Positions 19,541 through 28,240 of a stretch of 64,000 bases of DNA are shown here, in pieces; the stretch's first letter is position 1, and every line of letters starts with the position of its first letter. Source of the DNA: Burkholderiales bacterium. Lineage in GTDB: Bacteria > Pseudomonadota > Gammaproteobacteria > Burkholderiales > JAEUOS01. A program made the position numbers and the translations under genes. The stretch covers positions 124,001 through 188,000 of the forward strand of contig JAEUOR010000013.1 of the NCBI GenBank assembly GCA_016790635.1. Direction: 5' to 3'. A model generated the notes under the pieces. The model was not told where the DNA came from and did no database searches. It saw only the letters and a program-made list of their open reading frames with translations.

Positions 19541-21427
19541 TCAATAGCCGATCAATTTCGGCAGCCCCAGGCTCAACCACGGCCAGTAGGTCACCAGCAC
19601 CAGCACCGCGGTGAGCGCGCAAAAAAACGGCAGAACTTCGCGGTAGACCGCGTTGATGCGCACCTGCGCAATGCTCGCGGTGGCGAACACCAGCACGCCT
19701 AACGGCGGCGTGAGCGCGCCCAGTACCAGGTTCATGACCATGATGACGCCCAGGTGCACCGGATCGATGCCGGCCTTGACCGCAAGGGGCAACAGGATCG
19801 GCACCAGGATCACCAGAGAGGCCAGGAACTCCATGGCCAGGCCGACCACCAGCAGGAATCCGTTCAGCAGTAGCAGGAAGATCCACTTGTTCTGCGCCAG
19901 CGCGCCCATCTGCTCGGCGATCTTTTGTGGAATCCGTTCGATGCCCAGCGCCCAGCCGAATGGCGCCGCGGCGGCGACCACGGCGATGATGATGACGGTG
20001 TCGACAAAGCCCTCCTTGAGGATGCCCGGTGCTTCGCGCCAACGGAACTGCCGGTAGGCAAGCTTGCCGATCACGAGCGCATAGACGACCGCCATCGCGC
20101 CAGCCTCGGAAGCCGTGAAGGCACCCGCGCGCATGCCGCCGATGATGAGGATCGGTACCAGGAGGGCCGGTACCGCCGCCCACAGCGCCTGGCCGCGTTC
20201 GGCCAGCGTGGCTGGGCGCGAAGCCGGCTCGAAATTGCGCCGCACCGCCTGCCAGCGCACCACCGCCATCAAGGCGAGTGCCATCAGGAGTCCAGGGACG
20301 ATACCGGCGGTAAAGAGCGCCCCGACGGACACCGAGCCTAGCGCGGCGTAGACGATCATGCCGATCGACGGCGGGATCAGGTTGTCCATCGTCGAGGCGG
20401 AACTTGTCACTGCCGCCGCGAAGGGCTTGGGGTAACCACGCTTTTCCATCTCCGGCACCAGGGCCTTGGCGGTACCGACAGCCACTGCCAGCGACGACCC
20501 CGACAGTCCACCCATGACGACGTTGGTGACGACATTGACCTGCGCCAGTCCGCCGCGCATGTGCCCGACCAAGGCCGCTGCAAAGCGCACCAGGTAGGCA
20601 GTGATGCCGCTGGAATTCATGACGTGCGCAGCCAGGATGAAAAACGGGATCGACAGCAACACAAAGGAGTTGACGGAGGACGCCAGCGATTGCGAGATCG
20701 GCAGAAGCATCAGCGGCCCCTGGTTGGCGAATGCCAGGTAGGTGCCGACGATCATGCAAAAGGCGATCGGCGCGTCCAGGAACATGAGGCCCAGCGCGGC
20801 GATGTGCAGGGACCAGCCAACGCTCCATTGATGCGAGACCCAGGGCTCGCCGGACAACAAGGCCTTGTAGAAGAGCGCGCCCAGCGCTGCTGCGCACAAG
20901 CCTGCCCACCAGCGCTCCGCCCCCAGCGGACGGCGTGTCAGGACGAACAACAAGGTGAGCGCGCCGCCGCAGGGCACCGCCATGTACAGCCAGCGGCTCG
21001 GCCACTCGAGCGCCCCCGACACACCGGTGACCTGTGTCGCGAAGGACCAGCCGTGCAGCAGCATGGCGATCGCCGCGGCCGCCGTCACGGTCTCGGCGAG
21101 CAGGTCCAGTGCCAGGCGCCGCGGCCCCGAGGTGATGGCGCTGAACAATTCCATGCGCATGTGCCGCCCGCGTCCCGCGACGACCGCGGTGCCGAGGAAT
21201 ACCGACCATACGAAGCAAAAACGCGCGACCTCCTCCGACCAGAAAAGCGCGTTGTTCAGCACGTAGCGAAAGAACACCTGCACCACGGTCAGGGCCACCG
21301 TGGTGGCGAAGAGTGCGATGCACAGCCACTCCAGCGCAGTGGTGATGTGGCGAATCGGCAGGGTGGGGATGCGCACGAAGGATGATTGCAGTGAATCGGC
21401 GTCACCGACATGCGATTGGCACATCAC
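19541..21427 (-). CDS. TRAP transporter fused permease (DctQM)
   Basis: This is the membrane part of a tripartite ATP-independent periplasmic transporter, a sodium- or proton-driven importer of carboxylate-type substrates. The small DctQ and large DctM subunits are fused in one 628-residue chain. The DctQ part is at about residues 25-180, with the conserved WSEEVARFCFVWSVFLG segment. The DctM part is at about 200-625, with SGSSLAVAVGTAKALVPEM, IPPSIGMIVYA and PPLGVLVFATASIA. There are about sixteen hydrophobic segments. It is divergent from the binding-protein gene at 21541 and shares its promoter region. No clear ribosome site precedes the chosen ATG, so the start could lie slightly downstream. 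Confidence 0.93.
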   Translation of the reverse strand: MMCQSHVGDADSLQSSFVRIPTLPIRHITTALEWLCIALFATTVALTVVQVFFRYVLNNALFWSEEVARFCFVWSVFLGTAVVAGRGRHMRMELFSAITSGPRRLALDLLAETVTAAAAIAMLLHGWSFATQVTGVSGALEWPSRWLYMAVPCGGALTLLFVLTRRPLGAERWWAGLCAAALGALFYKALLSGEPWVSHQWSVGWSLHIAALGLMFLDAPIAFCMIVGTYLAFANQGPLMLLPISQSLASSVNSFVLLSIPFFILAAHVMNSSGITAYLVRFAAALVGHMRGGLAQVNVVTNVVMGGLSGSSLAVAVGTAKALVPEMEKRGYPKPFAAAVTSSASTMDNLIPPSIGMIVYAALGSVSVGALFTAGIVPGLLMALALMAVVRWQAVRRNFEPASRPATLAERGQALWAAVPALLVPILIIGGMRAGAFTASEAGAMAVVYALVIGKLAYRQFRWREAPGILKEGFVDTVIIIAVVAAAAPFGWALGIERIPQKIAEQMGALAQNKWIFLLLLNGFLLVVGLAMEFLASLVILVPILLPLAVKAGIDPVHLGVIMVMNLVLGALTPPLGVLVFATASIAQVRINAVYREVLPFFCALTAVLVLVTYWPWLSLGLPKLIGY

Positions 21428-21442
21428 TTGAGACGCGACTTC

Positions 21443-21478
21443 GGTTATGTTAACTTAAAGTATTAACCCGATGGTTAA
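21443..21478. promoter_or_regulatory. Operator-like inverted repeat between divergent TRAP genes
   Basis: The AT-rich 113-nt gap contains TTAACC-CGAT-GGTTAA (21463-21478), a perfect 6+4+6 inverted repeat, and a third half-site GGTTA at 21443. The position between the divergent permease and binding-protein genes suggests a regulator site controlling both. Confidence 0.45.
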
Positions 21479-21540
21479 AAGCCATGACGTCGGCTTGGTC
21501 CATGGCGGTCGAGCGCCTTCCCTTACAGAGGAGATAACCC

Positions 21541-22575
21541 ATGACATCTGCTATTACCCAAGTCCCGGTCGGCGCCACGCGTCGCCGCATCATCAAGGCC
21601 GGCGTCGCGGTTGCCGGCCTGCCTTACTTGAGCAATGCGCGCGGCCAGCAAAGGTTTCCGTTTCGCATGGCGCACACCGAGGCGATCGGATCGCCGCTCA
21701 CCGAGTCGATCGAAAAATGGTGTGGCATGTTGAAAAGCGCCAGCGGCGGGCGGATCGATGCCCAGCACTTCCCGGCAAGCCAGCTCGGCAGCTACACCCA
21801 GTTGATCGAACAAAGCCGGCTGGGCACCGTGCAATCGACCACCGGCGGACCTGACACCGAGGAATCGATGGCGCCCGAGGTGGCCGTCACCGGTGGTGCG
21901 CCGGGTTTCATCTACAAGGATGAAACGCACGTCGACAAGGTCTTGCAGGGGCCGATCGGGACCGAGATTTCCGACATCGTGCGCAAGAAGACGGGCATTG
22001 AATTCGTTGCCTACGGAGAAGTCGGCTTCCGTCACCTCCTCTCGAAGCGCCAGGTCACCAACCTCGACCAATTGAAAGGCACCAAGATCCGCGTGCCCGA
22101 GATCAAGGTGTGGGTGGATTTCTGGCGCCGCCTGGGCGCCAATCCCACGCCGCTGCCCTACGCCGAGCAGTACAGCGCGCTGGCCTCCGGGGTCATCGAC
22201 GCTCTGGAAGCGGACTTCTTCTCGATCCGCGGTTTCAAATGGTACGAACAGGCCAAGTTCCTCAACCTGTCGTATCACTGGTTCCTGCCCAAGGCGATTC
22301 GCGTCAACGCCAAGTGGCTGGATGGACTGCCGGCGGACTTGCAGGCGGTGGTGCGCAATACCGCCAAGGAGGCCTTCGCCGAGCAGCGCCGCAACAACCG
22401 CGCCAAGGCCGACGAAGCGCTGGGCGAACTGCAAAAGTTCGGCGTCAACGTGCATCGCGCCTCCGCGGAGGAGACCGGCAGGTGGTTCGCCGCCACGCGC
22501 CCGCTGTTCGACGAGTTCAGCACACGGAGTGCCGACACCAAGGCCATGGTGGGGCGGATTCTCGCCTTGCGCTGA
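21541..22575 (+). CDS. TRAP transporter substrate-binding protein (DctP family)
   Basis: This is the periplasmic receptor of the TRAP system whose fused permease is divergently encoded. The 344-residue protein starts with a twin-arginine-like signal (RRRIIKAGVAVAGLPYL at about residues 15-31), then shows the DctP fold, with GTKIRVPEIKVWVDFWRRLGA-like signature around residues 180-200 that includes the usual substrate-carboxylate Arg. A GAGGAG ribosome site precedes the ATG. A Tat-type signal is less usual for DctP proteins than a Sec signal. The substrate is unknown. Confidence 0.92.
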   Translation: MTSAITQVPVGATRRRIIKAGVAVAGLPYLSNARGQQRFPFRMAHTEAIGSPLTESIEKWCGMLKSASGGRIDAQHFPASQLGSYTQLIEQSRLGTVQSTTGGPDTEESMAPEVAVTGGAPGFIYKDETHVDKVLQGPIGTEISDIVRKKTGIEFVAYGEVGFRHLLSKRQVTNLDQLKGTKIRVPEIKVWVDFWRRLGANPTPLPYAEQYSALASGVIDALEADFFSIRGFKWYEQAKFLNLSYHWFLPKAIRVNAKWLDGLPADLQAVVRNTAKEAFAEQRRNNRAKADEALGELQKFGVNVHRASAEETGRWFAATRPLFDEFSTRSADTKAMVGRILALR

Positions 22576-22606
22576 CTCGCAGCGGCGCTTGGTGCGCGAG
22601 GGCGGC

Positions 22607-23518
22607 GTGAAGGGTTTTGCTTTCGGGCAGGAGTCCATCGCGTTGCCCGCCGGTGCGTTCGCCGGTGCGCGGCGGCGCCTGCTGCGTCATGACGGGCGCA
22701 CCCTGCTGGGCGTGACTGCAGGGGCGTACCGGCCGTACCTGTTCCCGGTCTACACCCCGGACGGCGTGCTGGTCACCAGCGAAGGTCCGGCCGACCATCC
22801 GCACCACCATTCGATCTGGGTTGGCGCCGACCACGTGCATCTGGACATGCCCGCGCCCGGCGGGCGGACCGAGACCTACGCGTACAACTGCTACGTGAAC
22901 GATGTGTTCCAGGGCCGCGCGCCGGGGCATGTGATCGAGACGGGCATCGAAGGCGCCACGCGCGGCGCGGCTTACGTGCTGGAACAGAAGATCGAGTGGC
23001 GCGGCCCGGTCGAATGGGCGGCCCCGCAGGGGCGACTGCTGCTCGAAGAAAAGCGCACGACCTTGGCGACGCCACATGTCGACCATATCGCGATCGATGT
23101 CCGTTGCGAGATCACCGCCGGCCCGTGGAATATCGCGATCGGGCCCACGCGCCACGCCTGGTTCAACTTCCGCACCGCCGCCTCGATGTGCGTGGACGAA
23201 GGCGGCATGCTGCAGGACGACCATGGCCACCGCGGCGACGCCGCGGGGATCGACGAACACGCGGCCTGGGTGGCCTCAAGCGGCCCGGTCGGCGGTGGTC
23301 GTCGCGCCGGCCTGGCGATGCGGCCTATGCCGACCGGCAGCGCGGCCCACCCCTGGTGGTGGTTCGTGAGCGATTGGGGCGTGGTGACGGCCAGCCCCTG
23401 CCGCGACCGCGCGCTCGCACTCGCCAACGGCGCTACGACGTCGCTGGCGGCGCGCTTCGTGGTGTTCGACGGCGATGCGGATCCGGGCAACATTGCAGCC
23501 TGGCTGGGTGCGCCATGA
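22607..23518 (+). CDS. DUF6807 (PmoA-like) family protein
   Basis: The 303-residue protein resembles the DUF6807 family, named in databases after a supposed methane oxygenase PmoA but in fact a beta-rich soluble family of uncertain function often found near sugar or carboxylate catabolism genes. The signature ADHPHHHSIWVG lies at about residues 60-71, and PTRHAWFNFR and HPWWWFVSDWGVVTASPC follow. No signal peptide is visible. I chose the GTG at 22607 because GAGG lies 5 nt upstream; the GTG at 22592 is an alternative. The gene follows the TRAP receptor after 31 nt and is probably co-transcribed. Confidence 0.7.
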   Translation: MKGFAFGQESIALPAGAFAGARRRLLRHDGRTLLGVTAGAYRPYLFPVYTPDGVLVTSEGPADHPHHHSIWVGADHVHLDMPAPGGRTETYAYNCYVNDVFQGRAPGHVIETGIEGATRGAAYVLEQKIEWRGPVEWAAPQGRLLLEEKRTTLATPHVDHIAIDVRCEITAGPWNIAIGPTRHAWFNFRTAASMCVDEGGMLQDDHGHRGDAAGIDEHAAWVASSGPVGGGRRAGLAMRPMPTGSAAHPWWWFVSDWGVVTASPCRDRALALANGATTSLAARFVVFDGDADPGNIAAWLGAP

Positions 23519-23609
23519 TCCGGACCCACAGGTCGGAACGCGACCAAATCGTGGCCATCGTGCCCCTCAGGCGTGCCGATATCCCGGGCGCCAGCTTCCG
23601 GAGTTCTCC

Positions 23610-24398
23610 ATGAAGATCGCCCGCTACCAGATCGAAGGCCGGATCCTCCACGGCGTGTTGCACGACGACGGCACGCTGGAGCGCCTGGCCGGTGATCCTT
23701 TCACCTCGCTTGCCGTTTCCGGTGAACGCGACCGGCTGGAGGCGGTGCGCCTTTTGGCGCCGGTCGAGCGGCCGCGCGTGTTCGGCGCCGGCCTCAACTA
23801 TGCCGCGCACGCGGCCGAATCCGGACAGCCGGTGCCGCCGATTCCCATGCTTTTCATGAAGCCGGACAGCGCGGTGATCGGGCCGGAGGAACCGATCGTC
23901 TATCCGCTCGAGGCCGGACGTGTCGACTACGAGTGCGAACTCACGGTCGTCATCGGCAAGACCGCGCGGCGAGTGTCCGAGGCCGATGCGCTCGACCACG
24001 TGTTCGGCTACACCTGCGGCAACGATGTCAGCCAGCGGCCGATCCAGTTCGCCGAAATGAAGCTGGGCACGCTCTTGATCGGCAAGGCCTTCGACAGTTT
24101 TTGTCCGCTCGGTCCCGTGATCGTGACCGATATCGACCCGGGCGATTTGCGCATCCGCACGCGACTGAACGGCAAGACCGTGCAGGACAGCCGCACTTCA
24201 GACCTGATCTATTCCGTGCCCAAGCTGGTGTCGTACCTGAGCCAGGCGATCACGCTTAGGCCCGGCGATGTGATCCTCACTGGCACGCCGGCCGGCATCG
24301 GCCCGATGCTGCCGGGCGACGTGGTCGAGATCGACATCGAGGGCATCGGCGAACTGAAAAACCCGGTGGTGGCCGAGGCGCAGTCCGCCCAGCGGTGA
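23610..24398 (+). CDS. Fumarylacetoacetate hydrolase (FAH) family protein
   Basis: FAH-family enzymes are cytoplasmic metal-dependent hydrolases or decarboxylases and isomerases of 2-oxo acids in aromatic and sugar-acid catabolism. The 262-residue protein has the conserved GLNYAAHAAE, the metal-ligand region VDYECELTVVIGKTARRV and FGYTCGNDVSQRPIQ, and ends with LTGTPAGIGPMLPGDVVEIDIEGIG. The ATG at 23610 gives the usual N-terminus. It follows the DUF6807 gene by 91 nt, in what looks like a catabolic operon served by the TRAP importer. Confidence 0.93.
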   Translation: MKIARYQIEGRILHGVLHDDGTLERLAGDPFTSLAVSGERDRLEAVRLLAPVERPRVFGAGLNYAAHAAESGQPVPPIPMLFMKPDSAVIGPEEPIVYPLEAGRVDYECELTVVIGKTARRVSEADALDHVFGYTCGNDVSQRPIQFAEMKLGTLLIGKAFDSFCPLGPVIVTDIDPGDLRIRTRLNGKTVQDSRTSDLIYSVPKLVSYLSQAITLRPGDVILTGTPAGIGPMLPGDVVEIDIEGIGELKNPVVAEAQSAQR

Positions 24399-24516
24399 GC
24401 GGTGCCCAATCAAGACGCATGGGCGCGATGGCCCGATGGCATCGACGCCACTTGCCGGCCCGTAACCTGCCGCCACCGGTGCGGATCGAAATGACCAGAC
24501 ACTCCGGAGGACGACC

Positions 24517-24894
24517 ATGAACGCCCGCACCCTGCCCAAGACGTCCAGCCACGTTGCACATAACGCCCAGGTCCCCGCCGAGTCCCTGACCAGCGTCGAG
24601 GGCCGCGCCGGCATCGGCCAGGTCTCGGTCAAGCCGCTCCTGGTCGGCGAAGAGGCGCTGCTCATCGAGATCGTGCAGGCCAAGGGCGTGCGGGTTCCCG
24701 AACACCGCCACGACGACCACGAGTCGGTGATCTACCTGGTGCGCGGGCGCATGCGCCTTAACATCGACGGGCAGGTATCCGAGGTCGGCCCGGGCGACGC
24801 GTGGATACATCGCCGCGGCGTGCCGCATTTCAGCGAGGCGCTGGAGGAATGCCTCACCATCGAGGTGAAGACGCCGCCGCGCAAGACCTGGTGA
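24517..24894 (+). CDS. Cupin-domain protein
   Basis: This is a single-domain cupin of 125 residues. Cupin motif 1, HRHDDHESVIYLVRGRMRL, lies at about residues 67-85 and includes His/His/Glu metal ligands. Motif 2, PGDAWIHRRGVPHF, follows. It is preceded by a good CCGGAGGA ribosome site. Proteins of this size act as small metal-dependent isomerases, sugar-binding proteins or hydrolases; the sequence does not decide which. It lies between the FAH gene and the PPC-domain gene. Confidence 0.85.
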   Translation: MNARTLPKTSSHVAHNAQVPAESLTSVEGRAGIGQVSVKPLLVGEEALLIEIVQAKGVRVPEHRHDDHESVIYLVRGRMRLNIDGQVSEVGPGDAWIHRRGVPHFSEALEECLTIEVKTPPRKTW

Positions 24895-24955
24895 ACCTCA
24901 CGGGTGGATATTGCGTACACTCGGATCGGGCGCGAAATCCATCAAAGGGCAAAAG

Positions 24956-25357
24956 ATGTCGACAGTCCACATGCTGCAGATCACCCAGGGGCAGGACGTG
25001 ACGAAAGCCCTCTACGCCTATCTTGCGGACAAGCGATGGAAGGGCGTAGTGATCCTGGGCGGCATCGGCTCTATCACCAGTCTGACCGTCGCCAATCCGG
25101 TCGATCACGGCCCGCCACCGACCATCGGCGTCAAGAAGCTCGATGAACCACTCGAAGTCGTGGGTTTCACCGGTGAACTGTTCGCGAAGGGAGTCGAGCC
25201 CGGGAACATGCCGGGATTTGCGAAGGACAATCCAACCAACTACGTGATTCACATCCACATCAGCGTATCCCACAGCGATGGGACGATGACCGGCGGCGGT
25301 TATCGCGAAGCCACCGTCATGCGCGGATTGAATCTCTACATGATGGAGTTGACCTGA
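24956..25357 (+). CDS. PPC/DUF296-domain protein
   Basis: The 133-residue protein matches the PCC/DUF296 (PPC) fold of small trimeric proteins. In plants this domain is part of AT-hook DNA-binding proteins; the bacterial single-domain forms are of uncertain role. Visible signatures are the GxGS-type stretch LGGIGSITSLTVAN, the LEVVGFTGEL segment, and VIHIHISVSHSDGTMTGGGY near the C-terminus with its conserved His pair. The ATG at 24956 was chosen over an upstream one because it gives the compact domain and has AAAGGGCAAAAG before it. It precedes a Bug receptor gene. Confidence 0.8.
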   Translation: MSTVHMLQITQGQDVTKALYAYLADKRWKGVVILGGIGSITSLTVANPVDHGPPPTIGVKKLDEPLEVVGFTGELFAKGVEPGNMPGFAKDNPTNYVIHIHISVSHSDGTMTGGGYREATVMRGLNLYMMELT

Positions 25358-25427
25358 CGCCGCGCATCGACACCACAGCGCTTGCGACGAAAGCGTCGAC
25401 GCCGATATCGCTGGAGACGAGGAAGAG

Positions 25428-26435
25428 ATGAAGACGATTCGATTCGGGGGCCTCGTGAAACGCATGGGATCAGCCGCGCTGGCTGTCGCGCTCGTCTTGG
25501 TGGCCGGCGCATCCGCCGCCGTTGCGCAGCAGGCCTATCCTTCGCGTCAGATCACCGTCGTGGTGCCGCAACCGGCGGGCGGGCCGGCTGACAGCGTGGC
25601 GCGCCTGTTCGCCGGCAAGCTGCGCGAAGTGCTGAACGCGCCCATCGTCGTCGAGAATCGCGCGGGTGCGTCGGGCATGATCGGTGCGGCCCATGTAGCT
25701 GCCGCGGCGCCGGATGGCTACACGCTTTACGTCAACGCATCGATCCACGCCATCAATCCGCTCCTGTATCGCGAGCGTATGAAGTTCGATTCGGTCAAGG
25801 ACTTCACGGCCATCAGCCTGATTGCGCAGGGCGAACTGGTGTTCACCGTCAATCCGCAAGTCCCGGCGACGACGATTGCGGAATTCATCGCCCGAGCCAA
25901 GGCTGCGCCGGCGCAGATCAGCTTCGCCAACACGGGCGTCGGTTCCGGCGGCCATATCGCGACGGTGCAGTTTTTTCACGAGGCACGCCTGGAAAACATC
26001 CCTCTTGTCCCTTACAAGGGCACGGCGCCCGCGGTGCAGGATGTCGTCGGTGGTCAGGTCTCGGCTGTGGTGGTACCGACCATCACGGCGGTGCCCCTGG
26101 TCAAGGCTGGCCGCTTGCGCGCTCTTGCCGTCACCGGCCGTGAACGCAGCAAGCTGCTACCTGAGGTGCCGACCATGATCGAGGTCGGCATGAAGAATTT
26201 TGAGTTCAACACCTGGTACGGGTTCTGGGGCCCGGCCCGGCTTCCACCGGCCGTCCTGAAGACGCTCGAGTCGGCGGCGGCAAAGGTCATGGACATGCCC
26301 GAGGTCAAGGCGACCCTTCTGCAGGCAGGGTTCGAGTCTTCCTTCAGGAATTCCGTCGACTTTGCCGCCTTTATCGAGAACGATATGGCGCGCAACCGCA
26401 AGGTGATCGATGCGGCACGGATGACAGCGGACTAG
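25428..26435 (+). CDS. Bug/TctC-family periplasmic solute-binding protein
   Basis: Bug proteins are periplasmic receptors related to TctC of tripartite tricarboxylate transporters, and typically bind carboxylates. The 335-residue protein has a long signal peptide (about residues 1-34, cleavage near AVAQQ), then YPSRQITVVVPQPAGGPADSVAR, VVENRAGASGMIGA and APDGYTLYVN, the standard N-terminal landmarks. GAGGAAG precedes the ATG. No tctA or tctB genes are nearby, so it is an orphan receptor in this window. It ends 47 nt from a convergent VOC gene. Confidence 0.94.
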   Translation: MKTIRFGGLVKRMGSAALAVALVLVAGASAAVAQQAYPSRQITVVVPQPAGGPADSVARLFAGKLREVLNAPIVVENRAGASGMIGAAHVAAAAPDGYTLYVNASIHAINPLLYRERMKFDSVKDFTAISLIAQGELVFTVNPQVPATTIAEFIARAKAAPAQISFANTGVGSGGHIATVQFFHEARLENIPLVPYKGTAPAVQDVVGGQVSAVVVPTITAVPLVKAGRLRALAVTGRERSKLLPEVPTMIEVGMKNFEFNTWYGFWGPARLPPAVLKTLESAAAKVMDMPEVKATLLQAGFESSFRNSVDFAAFIENDMARNRKVIDAARMTAD

Positions 26436-26482
26436 GTTTTTGCGGCGGTTGGAACCCGCCTCGCGCCGGCAGTTCCGTGTCG

Positions 26483-27319
26483 TCACCCGAGTATCAGCGC
26501 CACCCCGTGCGCCTGATCCGCATCGATGGCCAGCGCGCCATCGGCCAGCCGGCGCGGCTTGAAGCCGCCGCGTTTGAGCACCGCCGCTGCGCTTGTGCGG
26601 CTGGCCACGCGCAGGAATAGGGCGGCCAGCTGCGGCGCAGCGCGTGACGGCAGGTTCACGCCGGCTAGGCGATTGCCCAAGCGCGCCGCGTCGCTGACTG
26701 CGATGGGCGCGCCACCAGTTGCGATGAGCTTGCCTTCAGGTATCGACGTCGGTTGTTCGGCCAGGACCTGAGCATAGGCGCCCGCAGTCGCGGCCACGTC
26801 GTCGGCCACGACTGCCACCGCGGCGATGGCCGTCACGCCCAGCGCGTGACGCGTGGCTTCGGGCAGCCACACCACGTCGCGGTCGAAATGCTGGCAGGCG
26901 AAGGTGCGGCAACCGGGGGTGGCGCTCTCGGGCAGTTGCACGACGCGAAAGCGCGCGTCGCGCGCGCCGCCGGGCAACTCGACCGGGCGCGAGAAGTCCA
27001 CCGGCGCGTCGGCCGCGATGCCGTCTGCCGTCAGTCCGGCGTGCAAGGCATGCGCGTCGCCGGTAGCGAACGCGATCGCGCCCAGGCCCTCGGCGCGGGA
27101 GAGAAAGTCGCTGAAGTAGGCCATCACCGGGTGCGGCTTGGGCACGGCCAGGAGTTCGATGTAGTCACTGCCGAACATCAGGCAATGATTCTGCGAGCCC
27201 AGGGTGTGGTAACCGCGCGGGGTGAGCGTGAAGCCCAGGCGCGTGTAGGTGTCAGCGGCGCGGTCCAGGTCGCGCACCAGGATGACGACGTGATCGATGC
27301 CCGAGATGCTGTTGCGCAT
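26483..27319 (-). CDS. VOC (glyoxalase-like) family protein
   Basis: The 278-residue protein belongs to the vicinal-oxygen-chelate fold, in the larger glyoxalase-like (Glyoxalase_3) type. It starts with GIDHVVILVRDLDRAADTYTRLGF, the first beta-alpha-beta-beta-beta module with a potential metal His at position 10. A second, more diverged module starts near AIAAVAVVADDVAATAGAYAQVL. The first base lies 18 nt after the ABC permease stop, so it is the last gene of that operon. The substrate is not evident. Confidence 0.88.
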   Translation of the reverse strand: MRNSISGIDHVVILVRDLDRAADTYTRLGFTLTPRGYHTLGSQNHCLMFGSDYIELLAVPKPHPVMAYFSDFLSRAEGLGAIAFATGDAHALHAGLTADGIAADAPVDFSRPVELPGGARDARFRVVQLPESATPGCRTFACQHFDRDVVWLPEATRHALGVTAIAAVAVVADDVAATAGAYAQVLAEQPTSIPEGKLIATGGAPIAVSDAARLGNRLAGVNLPSRAAPQLAALFLRVASRTSAAAVLKRGGFKPRRLADGALAIDADQAHGVALILG

Positions 27320-27337
27320 GCGTGTCCTTCGATGGGG

Positions 27338-28240
27338 TTATTCGCGAAACCGTTCCGGCGTGCCGCCCTTGCGCAACGCCGGCAGCGCCAGCGTGACGAG
27401 CACGAAAATGCCTGTGGCGAGCTTGAGGTCGGCGGGCTTGAGGCCGGCGGCCAGGCCCAGGGACACCAACTGGTAATACACCACCGAGCCCAGCACAGGC
27501 GCGATCAGTTGGCGCGGGACACTGCCGCGGCCGATCAGGGTTTCGCCGATGATCAGGGCGGCCAGGCCGGTGATGAGGACGCCGAATCCCATCTGCACGT
27601 CAGCGAAGCCCTGCATCTGCACCACTACCGCGCCGGCGAACGCCGAGAGTGCGTTGGCCAGTGCGAGGCCCGCGATCACCCAGGCCCAGGGGTGGATGGC
27701 CAGCGCCGGCGCCAGTTCGGGGTTGGCGCCGACCGCGCGCAGGCTCAGGCCCGCCTCGGTTGCCAAAAACCAGGCCAGCGCCGCCAGCACCACGGCCATG
27801 ACCAGCGCGACGGCAATGAGCTGGTGGCCGACGTTGACGTGCAGGGTCGGCGAGATCATCGAAAGCAGGGTCTCATTGGACAGCAGCGCGACGTTCGCCT
27901 TGCCGAGCACGCGCAGGTTGACGCTGTAGAGGATGGTCATGACCAGGATTCCGGCCAGGAGCGAATTGATGGACAGGCGCAGGTGGATCAACGCGGTGGA
28001 AGCGCCGGCCAGCGCGCCGCCGGCGATCGCGGCGAGCGTTGCGGGCAGCGGGTGCACGCCAGCGACCAATAGCGCGCCGCAAATGCAGCCGCCGAACGGG
28101 AAGCTGCCTTCGCAGGTGAGATCGGGGAACGACAGCAGGCGGAACGGGATCATCACGCACAGGGCGATGAACGCGTACAGGATGCCCTGCACCAGCGTGA
28201 CGGGAACCAGGCCCTGGAAGGAGGCCAGCATGGCGCTCAC
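27338..28240 (-). CDS. ABC transporter permease
   Basis: This is the inner-membrane permease of an ABC importer of the class with ABC_sub_bind (TrpX/DUF534-like) receptors. The 300-residue protein has about eight hydrophobic segments and the conserved FPDLTCEGSFPFGGCI near residue 40, typical of these permeases. The GTG at 28240 overlaps the ATPase stop (GTGA); an ATG three codons downstream is the alternative start. The frame extends further upstream over the ATPase gene, but that part is a shadow. Confidence 0.93.
   Translation of the reverse strand: MSAMLASFQGLVPVTLVQGILYAFIALCVMIPFRLLSFPDLTCEGSFPFGGCICGALLVAGVHPLPATLAAIAGGALAGASTALIHLRLSINSLLAGILVMTILYSVNLRVLGKANVALLSNETLLSMISPTLHVNVGHQLIAVALVMAVVLAALAWFLATEAGLSLRAVGANPELAPALAIHPWAWVIAGLALANALSAFAGAVVVQMQGFADVQMGFGVLITGLAALIIGETLIGRGSVPRQLIAPVLGSVVYYQLVSLGLAAGLKPADLKLATGIFVLVTLALPALRKGGTPERFRE

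Noticed and set aside
26436-26482. Bidirectional terminator between the convergent Bug and VOC genes
   Set aside because: The only stem visible (GGCGG with CCGCC) is 5 bp long with no T tract, too weak to call.
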